From NCBI GenBank assembly GCA_910588235.1, contig CAJUOQ010000010.1, positions 1-62,428 on the forward strand: a stretch of DNA of 62,428 bases, in the 5' to 3' direction. Position numbers and translations under genes: made by a program. The notes below the pieces were generated by a model. It saw only the letters and a program-made list of their open reading frames with translations, was not told where the DNA came from and searched no databases. Below, in pieces: positions 34,636-41,940 of this stretch (position 1 is its first letter; every line of letters starts with the position of its first letter). Source of the stretch: an uncultured Atopostipes sp. GTDB taxonomy: Bacteria > Bacillota > Bacilli > Lactobacillales > Carnobacteriaceae_A.

Positions 34636-34693
34636 AATAACCCTTTCAATTAGATGCAACTTATTCATTGTATTTTTAATTGAGAGGGTTATT
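34636..34693. terminator. Possible terminator after the DinB gene
   Basis: AATAACCCTTTCAATTA can pair with TAATTGAGAGGGTTATT (34677-34693) with one mismatch. The T-run on the plus strand is poor. Confidence 0.5.
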
Positions 34694-34825
34694 CATTATT
34701 CTTTTTCTGAAAAACATTCTGCAATGTGTCTATTGCCATTTTTTCTAGAGATGATTGGTAAATTTTAGTTCATAATGTGATACTGTCTATCTTTATTACT
34801 GAGTAAACGTTTAATAATTTTAGAT

Positions 34826-34924
34826 TAAGTCACAGGTCAAGTTCATATTTTAAAAACAATAACATTAGATGTTGTAGATGATGAAGTAAAGGAAGTATAT
34901 AAGAAAACTAAAGAAAGAGTTAGT
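34826..34924 (+). pseudogene. C-terminal gene remnant
   Basis: A protein-like frame reads QVHILKTITLDVVDDEVKEV and ends in TAA at about 34924, with a stop codon directly upstream and no start or ribosome site. It looks like the surviving end of a lost gene of unknown family. Confidence 0.35.
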
Positions 34925-35958
34925 TAACTACTTATGATCTTAAATAAAGCTTAGAATAGCAAAGTTCCTTTTTAATTGATCATATAGCGTAAAGGGTGAA
35001 TCTACATGAACGCTGTGTGAGAACTTAACAGGTAAATATCCATATATAGATTTTAAATGGTCTCAGAATCATCCTGAGAATCAGTGAAATTTGAAAAATT
35101 AAGAAGAAAATAAAGGTTAAAAGGATCAAAGAGAATAAAACGAATAAAATTAAAATAGCTAATTAATAAATGTATAAAAAAGAAAAAAATAGCATTTATA
35201 ACAAGAACGGTCAAAAATAAGAAGTTGCAAAAGAGATCGAGAAATAAGTAGAAATGAAATTCGTTCATAGAAATAAACATAGCAATACATAAATGAGAAG
35301 TCAAAATAGGTTTAAAATCTACAGCATGTTTAAAACAAATAGAAAGAACCACAAAAGAAATAAAATTGTTAGTTACTGAAGCATAAAACATAGATTTTGA
35401 GAAATAGAATAAAAACGAAGAGCAAAAGAAGATAAAAGGGAGGGAAAACAACTTTTTAAGGGTTGCTAAAAACTTTTCTTCAAAATTTAACTATAGGTTT
35501 ACATAATATATATTATACTGAGTTATGTGCATGAATTTTAACAAAAAATACGGTTTTTTGTCTTTTTTACCTTGATTTCTACATGCACTCTCTTATGATC
35601 ATTTCTGTATATAAAGACTATTTTATGTCGTTAAAAATCGATAAATTTAGACATTTTAGCAAAAAATTATTCTTATCGATCTATTTGTCTTTATCGATGT
35701 TCGAAGCCTTTAATGAATATCTGATAGCTTATACATGACTCGTTGTTTAGCTGATTATTTGTTCCAATCTATTTGTTGTTGCTACTCGATACGTTCTTAT
35801 TATATTATTTATATATGCGCTTGGTTTCAAATTAATTAATACAATTAACTTTTCCATCTCACCGTAAATATTTCTATTTATTATGCCATTAGAATATTTA
35901 AAAACATGAAATATTAAATGATGATGCTTATAAACAGTTATTTGCTAAATTATATATT
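34925..35958. other. Very AT-rich stretch without a convincing gene
   Basis: The plus strand is full of stop codons and purine runs. A minus-strand frame at 35053-35451 is Phe-rich and starts with TTG, but it lacks a ribosome site and reads like low-complexity translation of A-rich DNA. A 7-8-base inverted repeat (GTGCATG near 35526, CATGCAC near 35582) is the only structure noted. Probably decayed or recently acquired DNA. Confidence 0.5.
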
Positions 35959-36174
35959 TTAAGAATTAAACCCAAATAAAAATGTATATGTTAGTAGATA
36001 TATTGAAATAATGGCTAATAATATTCCTAGTAATATAAGGATTACTTTAATACTTTTCCTTTTTGCTTTAATTCCGCTAACGATTAATAATATTGAAAGT
36101 ACAAAAAGTAATAACCATAAAACAAGCAAAATACCTCTTAAGCTCGAAATGTTACCCATGTGAAATATATTCAA
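35959..36174 (-). CDS. Small two-helix membrane protein
   Basis: A 71-residue product with two hydrophobic segments (about residues 15-34 and 43-66) joined by a basic loop KAKRKSIK, so it should insert as a hairpin in the membrane. TTG at 36174 lies 8 bases after a strong AAAAAGGAG, which supports translation. An ATG at 36159 is an alternative. No family is recognised. It stands alone in an AT-rich accessory stretch. The 335 bases beyond it (36175-36509) contain nothing I can identify. Confidence 0.55.
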   Translation of the reverse strand: MNIFHMGNISSLRGILLVLWLLLFVLSILLIVSGIKAKRKSIKVILILLGILLAIISIYLLTYTFLFGFNS

Positions 36175-36509
36175 TTTGTGAACTCCTTTTTCTCTACCTT
36201 CGGTTATATATATATTACTTTCCGCTTACACAGAGCAATTTATCAGTCATATTGCCCTTTCCTATACTCGCTAAGGCATACTCCTCATCTATTCTCCCCT
36301 CTCTCTCTCCTCTACTCAATTGAAGGCTTAAGTGGCTTTGAAAAACTGAGTTGATCAATAGTTTCTAACAGAATATATAAGCGGTTCCATAAATGCTGTT
36401 TGTAAATGGCTAATTTTTATTAACTCTCTCTTTTATATAACTACTATTTTATTACTTTTTCAAAATAGTAATAAATAATGAATATTCCAACCAAAAATCC
36501 TATTAATCC

Positions 36510-36770
36510 CTAAAAAAAATAATTTACAGCTAACGTTAGCGTATGCAAAAATACAGCAAATAAGGCTATTCTATAAAATAAGTGATTACGTTCTTTGACA
36601 TTATAATTCTCCCAAATGGTGTACAAAGCATATCCTAGTGTGCCAATTATTATTATCATAGACAAATTCAACAGGGATCTATTTAATGAAAGCACAGTAT
36701 ATACGTAGATGCTTCCTGTATAAGTAGCTATAAGAGGTATTTTCCAATGGCGTTCTAAGCGTGTTATCAA
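36510..36770 (-). CDS. Small hydrophobic protein of unknown function
   Basis: The product of about 86 residues has three hydrophobic segments (IPLIATYTGSIYVYTVL, LSMIIIIGTLGYALYTIW and RIALFAVFLHTLTLAVNYFF). The open frame starts at GTG 36806 without a ribosome site. A TTG at 36770, behind AGGAAAGGG with 7-base spacing, is the likelier start. It lies just downstream of an orphan antitoxin gene where a toxin gene would be expected, but it does not look like a RelE or ParE toxin. No family recognised. Confidence 0.45.
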   Translation of the reverse strand: MITRLERHWKIPLIATYTGSIYVYTVLSLNRSLLNLSMIIIIGTLGYALYTIWENYNVKERNHLFYRIALFAVFLHTLTLAVNYFF

Positions 36771-36841
36771 TGTAAAACCCTTTCCTAAGTGTTTTAAATG
36801 TGACACATTAAATGTTAAGCACCAGGGTCAATATAGCATCA

Positions 36842-37063
36842 TTATAAGCCCAATTCTTTCAATAAACTTTCATGAGAAACAGTTACTGGATCTGCTAAGT
36901 ATTCTTCATATGCTCTTTTAGCAGCAATTGTATCAGAGCGATCCTCTAAATTTTCTAAAGTAGTTACTTTTATTAATTCAGAAAGACTTTTTCCTTCAAG
37001 TTCTGCTATTTTCATTAAGAATTGCTTTTCGGATGCTGTTAGATTAATGGTGATAGAATACAT
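36842..37063 (-). CDS. RelB/DUF6290-like ribbon-helix-helix antitoxin, orphan
   Basis: A 73-residue protein whose N-terminus (YSITINLTASEKQFLMKIAELEGKS) fits the ribbon-helix-helix fold (beta strand then two helices) of RelB-type antitoxins, followed by a helical tail with AKRAYEEYLADP and KELGL, which usually contacts a RelE toxin. No RelE/ParE-like frame follows on the same strand, so it appears to be an orphan. AGGAGG lies before ATG 37063. Confidence 0.72.
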   Translation of the reverse strand: MYSITINLTASEKQFLMKIAELEGKSLSELIKVTTLENLEDRSDTIAAKRAYEEYLADPVTVSHESLLKELGL

Positions 37064-37121
37064 TTAGAATCCTCCTACATCTATTTTTTATTCACTCAAT
37101 ATCGTACATACTTCTTTTTTC

Positions 37122-37454
37122 CTATAAATATTGGTGATTGTTGTCTATAAAGTCTGATATGGTTGATAATTCCTGCGGATTAGCGACTACTTTATTACTT
37201 AGTATTTGTTCTAAACGTTCTGTTTCTACATTTAATTGTTGAGCTACTGTATTCACTGTTAATGAGGAATTTAGCAGTATATTTTCGAGCTTGGCTGTTA
37301 CTAAAATACTCTCTAGTTCTTCATCGGTTAACGTTTCTTGTTGCTCTTGATCAAAATTTATAATCTCTTTCACTTCTTCTAAGCCCAAAAATTTCCCTAA
37401 CGTTTTTGCAATCCCTCTGATTTGTTGAATCATAAAGTCTTTTTCTTCAAACAT
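37122..37454 (-). CDS. DUF6483-like protein
   Basis: A 110-residue cytoplasmic protein. The N-terminus MFEEKDFMIQQIRGIAKTL resembles DUF6483 proteins; the rest is helical, with a hydrophobic/acidic pattern (LTDEELESILVTAKLENIL) and a short helix-turn-helix-like stretch (TVNTVAQQLNVETERLEQIL). No catalytic motif is visible. The function of this family is unknown. It is oriented with, but separated by a terminator from, the trpXYZ operon upstream. Confidence 0.6.
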   Translation of the reverse strand: MFEEKDFMIQQIRGIAKTLGKFLGLEEVKEIINFDQEQQETLTDEELESILVTAKLENILLNSSLTVNTVAQQLNVETERLEQILSNKVVANPQELSTISDFIDNNHQYL

Positions 37455-37514
37455 GCTTTCACGTCTTTTCTTAGAAAGATTTATTTATATTGTATACTAT
37501 ATCACAGCTTATAC

Positions 37515-37556
37515 AAAAAGCAATTACACTCACTCTTAGCGTCAATGTAATTGCTT
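37515..37556 (-). terminator. Terminator of the trpXYZ operon
   Basis: AAGCAATTACA (37519-37529) pairs with TGTAATTGCTT (37546-37556). On the minus strand the hairpin is followed by TTTTT. Confidence 0.82.
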
Positions 37557-37581
37557 CGTTGATAAAGCTTGTATTCTTTTT

Positions 37582-38385
37582 CTACAATAGCATCTGATCA
37601 CTTAGTACTTCTTTCCCTGACTTTTTATGGAATAAGTCAACGAGTTCTGTAACGGACAACCCCCTCTTCTCTTCCCCTTCTAAATCAATGACTATCTGCC
37701 CTTCATCCATCATAATGAGGCGATTTCCGTAATCGATCGCATGTTGCATATTATGAGTCACCATTAAGCTCGTAATTTCTTCCTCTTGGATTCTTTCCTG
37801 GGTGATCTTCATGACTTGTTCTGTTGCTTTAGGGTCTAGTGCAGCAACGTGCTCATCGAGTAATAATAATGTAGGCTTTTTAATCGTAGCCATTAACAAA
37901 GCTAGTACTTGTCTTTGCCCTCCGGATAACGAGCCGACTTCGACGTCTAACTTCGTCTCCAAGTTCAAGCCAACATCCGCTAATAGCTTTTCAAACCGTT
38001 GATAGACTTCTTCGCTCAATGTACGACTAAATCCTCGCTTCTCCCCTCGTTTTAGAGCAATGGCTAAATTTTCGGCCACTGTCATACGTGGCGCTGTCCC
38101 CATCATGGGATCTTGAAAAACTCTTGCGATCTCCTCTGCCCGTTTTTCTTCAGACTGAGCATTTAGAGATGCTGCCCCCAAGGTAATCTGCCCAGAATCA
38201 ATCGGAAAAGTTCCTGCAATTGAATTGAGAAGTGTCGATTTTCCAGAACCATTCCCCCCAATGAAAGAAATAAAGTCTCCTTTATGAACAGTCAGCGATA
38301 ACCCCTGTAACACATGGTTTTCATTTGGTGTCCCTCTTTGAAACGTTTTATGGATATTTTCTAATTCTAAAATAGATGTGTGCAT
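37582..38385 (-). CDS. trpZ: Tryptophan-type ABC transporter ATP-binding protein
   Basis: A 267-residue ATPase with Walker A GGNGSGKST, signature LSGGQRQ, Walker B LLLLDEH and the switch THNMQHA. It is the same length as, and clearly paralogous to, the ATPase at 4383-5186. It is last in the operon, and its ATG overlaps the permease stop by one base (TAATG), implying translational coupling. The Trp leader at 40587 controls the whole operon. Symbol assigned by analogy with streptococcal trpXYZ. Confidence 0.88.
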   Translation of the reverse strand: MHTSILELENIHKTFQRGTPNENHVLQGLSLTVHKGDFISFIGGNGSGKSTLLNSIAGTFPIDSGQITLGAASLNAQSEEKRAEEIARVFQDPMMGTAPRMTVAENLAIALKRGEKRGFSRTLSEEVYQRFEKLLADVGLNLETKLDVEVGSLSGGQRQVLALLMATIKKPTLLLLDEHVAALDPKATEQVMKITQERIQEEEITSLMVTHNMQHAIDYGNRLIMMDEGQIVIDLEGEEKRGLSVTELVDLFHKKSGKEVLSDQMLL

Positions 38386-39254
38386 TAATATGCTCTCCTT
38401 TTTTCTATGAGCTTAGGTAAGGCTAAAAACAATCCTAGAATCACAGCTGAAACGAGGTTCAACAACTGAGGAGGTAAACCGATATACAAAGCAAAGGCTA
38501 CGATGAATCGGTAGAAAATAGCACCGATTGGAATCGAGATAAAACGGGCAGATAAAGTAAGGCCTTTGTAAAATAATTCAACAATGATAATCGCTGCTAA
38601 GCCGATGACAAAAATCCCTATACCCATAGAAATATCGGCATAACCATTGTACTGACTGAGCAATCCTCCGGCTAAGCCGACTAAGCCATTAGCCAAAGCC
38701 AAGCCTAACATTTTCATCCCATCAGTATTGATTCCCATCGAACGGGCCATTTTTTCGTTGTCTCCTGTAGCAATGAGCGCTTGGCCTAAATCCGTTTTGA
38801 AACAAAAGATCAATAAACTAACCACGAGGATTAACAATAAGGTAGCTATCACTATCGTATTGAAATCATGCGGTAGATGAATAAACTGATCAATTAAATC
38901 CGTCAAACGAGCGGAATTTAATAAAGAAACATTGCTGCCACCCATAATTACAAGATTAATCGAATATAAAGCAGTCATAACAAGAATACCCGCTAACAAA
39001 CCAGGAATATTAGCCTTGGTCATTAAATAACCAGTAACGAGACCAGCGATGGCTCCCGCAAGAAAAGCAAGTAAAGTCGCAAGGAGCGGATGTACACCAT
39101 TTACAATCAATGTGGCCGCAACAGCCGCTCCAAAAGGAAAGCTTCCTTCCGTTGTTAAATCAGGTCTTTTTAAAATACGGAAAGATATATAAATACCAAT
39201 CGCCATAAAAGACCATAATAAACCTTCGGCAATAGCTGAAATAATAACTTGCAT
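38385..39254 (-). CDS. trpY: Tryptophan-type ABC transporter permease
   Basis: A 289-residue polytopic permease of the BPD_transp_2 family with about eight to nine hydrophobic segments and the family motif DLTTEGSFPFGAAVAA near the N-terminus (DLTVEGSFPLGAA in the paralogue at 3480). It starts 4 bases after the binding-protein stop, so the operon is tightly packed. It forms the membrane channel for TrpX. Confidence 0.88.
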   Translation of the reverse strand: MQVIISAIAEGLLWSFMAIGIYISFRILKRPDLTTEGSFPFGAAVAATLIVNGVHPLLATLLAFLAGAIAGLVTGYLMTKANIPGLLAGILVMTALYSINLVIMGGSNVSLLNSARLTDLIDQFIHLPHDFNTIVIATLLLILVVSLLIFCFKTDLGQALIATGDNEKMARSMGINTDGMKMLGLALANGLVGLAGGLLSQYNGYADISMGIGIFVIGLAAIIIVELFYKGLTLSARFISIPIGAIFYRFIVAFALYIGLPPQLLNLVSAVILGLFLALPKLIEKRRAY

Positions 39255-39258
39255 TTTT

Positions 39259-40329
39259 TTACTCCTCCTCCTCTAGTTCCGTTGAATCAATGGCTTCTTT
39301 TGTGAGAGCTTCTGGAATAGTGATGTCTAATAGTTCAGCTGCTTCATAGTTAATCACTAGATCCGTATCCTCTGCAAAGCGAATCGGTTCGGAGCTTGGC
39401 TCAATCTCCCCGTTAAGGATTTCGACCGCCATCTCGCCCGTCTTGACACCAATCTCATATTGATTTAAGCCTAAAGTAGCCAAACCTCCTTGGGTAACCA
39501 TCATATCTACTGCGGGATATACCGGAACTTTTGCCGCATTCGTTACTTCAAGAACGCTCGGGAAAGCGGATGCCACAATATTATCATTAGGAATCCAAAT
39601 AGCATCCGCTTCAGCGACTAGTTGTTGGGTCACTTGTGCGACATCATTCGTGGATGAGACGGTTCTTGTGACAGTTTCAAAATCATAGTCACTTGCTAAT
39701 TCTTCCGCCATTTCTCCTTGTAAAATAGAGTTATCTTCTGAAGAAGAGTATAAAATACCTAAAGTCTTCGCCTCACCTTGAAGCTGTCGAATTAAATCGA
39801 GTTGTTGAGCAATAGGTGTCATATCCGATACTCCCGTGACATTACCACCAGGGGCTTCATTGCTTTCAATGAGTCCTACGTTTTCAGGATCGGTAATCGC
39901 TCCTAATAACACAGGAATCTCTGTAGATGCATTTGATAGAGACATCGCTGCAGGTGTTGCGATGCCGATCATTAAATCTGCTTCATTTGCGACAAAACGA
40001 TTCGCCATCGTACTTAAGTTACTCTGGTCTCCTTGACCATTTTGAAAATCTAAAGTGATTGTTTCCCCATCAATATAATCATTTTCAGCTAAGGTATCGA
40101 TAATTCCTTGAGTAATTGCGTCTAATGAAGGATGCGCGGCATACTGTAATAAACCGATATACAACTCTTCTGAAGGGGTATCCGCATTTTCATCCGCTGT
40201 GGTGGCTGTCGTGTTAAAACCAAAGGTCTCTTCTTGAGTTTTGGTCATATATAAACCACTGATAATAACAACAACGACAAGTGCGAAGATAGTGAATATT
40301 AAATTTCGATTCTGATTGTTCTTTTTCAT
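39259..40329 (-). CDS. trpX: Tryptophan-type ABC transporter substrate-binding protein
   Basis: A 356-residue ABC_sub_bind protein anchored by a single N-terminal membrane segment (about residues 9-27) with no lipobox Cys, unlike its two lipoprotein paralogues. Family stretches are APGGNVTGVSDMTP, SSSEDNS and SSTNDVAQV, and the C-terminal tail ends in a Glu-rich run. ATG 40329 follows AAGGAGAAA. A leader peptide with two Trp codons plus attenuator lies directly upstream, so tryptophan is the predicted ligand. Confidence 0.88.
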   Translation of the reverse strand: MKKNNQNRNLIFTIFALVVVVIISGLYMTKTQEETFGFNTTATTADENADTPSEELYIGLLQYAAHPSLDAITQGIIDTLAENDYIDGETITLDFQNGQGDQSNLSTMANRFVANEADLMIGIATPAAMSLSNASTEIPVLLGAITDPENVGLIESNEAPGGNVTGVSDMTPIAQQLDLIRQLQGEAKTLGILYSSSEDNSILQGEMAEELASDYDFETVTRTVSSTNDVAQVTQQLVAEADAIWIPNDNIVASAFPSVLEVTNAAKVPVYPAVDMMVTQGGLATLGLNQYEIGVKTGEMAVEILNGEIEPSSEPIRFAEDTDLVINYEAAELLDITIPEALTKEAIDSTELEEEE

Positions 40330-40402
40330 CTGTTTTCTCCTTATCTAGGTGGTAGCAAACTTTTAGATGTTTTCGAGCCTAGCAAAGGATCTTTTTACAG
40401 AT

Positions 40403-40548
40403 AAAAAAAGACACTGCATATCTATTCTTTTCGAATATTCTATGCAGTGTCTATTATTTATTATTTACGAGATCACACTAGCATAGGCTCTTAAAATTCC
40501 ATAAGAAATAAAAGTGAGCCTATGCTTCAATAGAAGTCAGGCCACTTT
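40403..40548 (-). promoter_or_regulatory. Trp attenuator: five-segment antiterminator/terminator switch
   Basis: On the minus strand: S1 40548-40539 (AAAGTGGCCT, last leader codons into the stop), S2 40525-40511 (GCATAGGCTCACTTT), S3 40490-40475 (GAGCCTATGC then TAGTGT), S4 40451-40441 (GACACTGCATA), S5 40420-40410 (TATGCAGTGTC) and seven T at 40409-40403. S1:S2 pairs over 10 bp with one bulge; S2:S3 is a perfect 10 bp; S3:S4 pairs CTATGC-t-AGTGT with ACACTGCATAG; S4:S5 is the terminator. Masking of S1 by a ribosome at the stop gives S2:S3 and termination; S1:S2 frees S3 for antitermination. Confidence 0.85.
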
Positions 40549-40587
40549 ACTATGCCAAGTTTGCCATAATTGATTCGTGAACTTCAT
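40537..40587 (-). CDS. Trp leader peptide (16 residues)
   Basis: The peptide reads MKFTNQLWQTWHSKVA, with two Trp codons (residues 8 and 11) in 16 residues. AAAGGAGATCACCCC gives a strong ribosome site before ATG 40587. The TGA stop overlaps the first strand of the attenuator. The frame has no homology to larger proteins. It is interpreted as a sensor of charged tRNA-Trp for trpXYZ, parallel to the Phe and Tyr leaders at 795 and 2192. Confidence 0.87.
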   Translation of the reverse strand: MKFTNQLWQTWHSKVA

Positions 40588-40620
40588 GGGGTGATCTCCT
40601 TTCGTTTTTTAAGTGCATTT

Positions 40621-40649
40621 ATTATGCCGGACGAAAAATCAGAAGTCAA
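40621..40649 (-). promoter_or_regulatory. Promoter of the Trp-leader operon
   Basis: On the minus strand TTGACT (40649-40644) and CATAAT (40626-40621) are 17 bases apart. Confidence 0.75.
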
Positions 40650-40716
40650 GGATGAAATGAGAATGAGATGAACTAAACATTTTTTTCGTTATCTATGCCA
40701 TCATTAGACCCAACAG

Positions 40717-40750
40717 AAAGAAAGACCCCTCATACAAGGTCTTTCTTTTT
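40717..40750 (-). terminator. Terminator of the lipoprotein gene
   Basis: AAAGAAAGACC (40717-40727) and GGTCTTTCTTT (40738-40748) form a perfect hairpin. It is symmetric enough to act on both strands. Confidence 0.8.
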
Positions 40751-40803
40751 GAAAGATCATTAAACAGTGATCTCCGCTAGTAAACATTCTACATATTGTT
40801 TAA

Positions 40804-41679
40804 TTACAAGCTCTCAAACTCAGCAATCATCTCTTGCGAGACAAGAATCGCATTGGTAGGAAAATCTTGACTCACTAATTCAAAGGGCAAATAGGCGTAT
40901 TGAAGAATATCTTCTCCTTCAATGAATAAATAAAAAGCCATCAGCATTTCATTGCCGTCTTCATCTATCGCAAAAGCAGGTGTCATTATCTGTTCAATTT
41001 GGTGTCCATCTATATTCATTCGGGCCACTGTATAAACGCTCGGTTCTAACGCTTCAAGTTCAGATACGGTTAATAGACTCGTTAGTTCTTGAAGGTCTAA
41101 CATATCGTCTAATTCAACTGAATAATACCCTGGTGTAATGGCACTAAACATCAAATTGTCATCCACGTAGTATAAAGTAATCTCTGAAAAGAAACTGGCC
41201 ACCTCATTATATTCACTATCGGCTGCTGGTGGATAACGGTGAAAGGCCATCTTGTCTCGTTCCGTTATTTCAATTTCATCGCGGACGACATTCTCTCGTT
41301 CTCCTAGAGCTTCGAAACGTTCATCTAATTCAGCCGCCGAATCTCCATCCAACTCGTTAACATTGGGGGTTTCTTTGTTTGTCATAGTAAAATCGGCCAA
41401 GGACACCCCGTCGGTTGCTATTTTATAATCTTCCCATCCTTGATAGCCTTCAGGAGCGGTGAATGTTTTTTCTGTGATCAGTTGATCAAAAACGTGTGTT
41501 CCGCCTTCGTCAACTTCCGCTGCTCCTATTTCTTCTTCGGATGTTTCTTGAGCTTCAAGTGGTTCTGTCATAGCTTCTTCTGGTTCTTCTTCCGCAGGTC
41601 CTGTTTCATTTGTTCCTTCATTCGCACATGCTGTCAGTAACAGGACACTTGCTAAACTTAGTACGATTTTTTTATTCAT
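40804..41679 (-). CDS. Secreted lipoprotein of unknown function
   Basis: A 291-residue lipoprotein with lipobox LLTAC at about residues 14-18, then an acidic Glu/Thr-rich spacer (residues 20-60) and a globular domain with many beta-type stretches. No domain is recognised. The open frame extends to 41730, but the signal peptide MNKKIVLSLASVLLLTAC starts at ATG 41679, behind GTAGGAAAA, so that start is used. It is monocistronic. Likely cell-surface; role unknown. Confidence 0.75.
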   Translation of the reverse strand: MNKKIVLSLASVLLLTACANEGTNETGPAEEEPEEAMTEPLEAQETSEEEIGAAEVDEGGTHVFDQLITEKTFTAPEGYQGWEDYKIATDGVSLADFTMTNKETPNVNELDGDSAAELDERFEALGERENVVRDEIEITERDKMAFHRYPPAADSEYNEVASFFSEITLYYVDDNLMFSAITPGYYSVELDDMLDLQELTSLLTVSELEALEPSVYTVARMNIDGHQIEQIMTPAFAIDEDGNEMLMAFYLFIEGEDILQYAYLPFELVSQDFPTNAILVSQEMIAEFESL

Positions 41680-41888
41680 TGATTTTCCTACTTTCCACCT
41701 TATTTCTATTGATAGTATGTTCATTGTCAACTATAAACAATGATCGGTTTTTGTATATTCTAGCTATAGCTTACAACAACTAAGAACGATATGGTATTCT
41801 TTTGCTCTTTTTAGATGAATATCTGAAATTTCTTTGAACCTATATAAGAAACGAACCTGATTGTCGGTGACTTAAAAAGTCTGTAAAT

Positions 41889-41924
41889 AAAAAAAGACTG
41901 AGACGAAAAGAAAAGTCTCAGTCT
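41889..41924 (-). terminator. Terminator of the PTS gene
   Basis: AGACTGAGAC (41895-41904) pairs with GTCTCAGTCT (41915-41924). A T-run follows on the minus strand. Confidence 0.85.
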
Positions 41925-41940
41925 AGTATTTTCTTTAATC

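Noticed and set aside
35053..35451. A 132-codon hydrophobic minus-strand frame
   Set aside because: TTG start without ribosome site, extreme Phe content from A-rich DNA, and no domain-like pattern; treated as a chance frame.
36175..36360. Possible transposase tail reading LSGFEKLS before a stop
   Set aside because: Too short and without terminal repeats or an upstream integrase domain.
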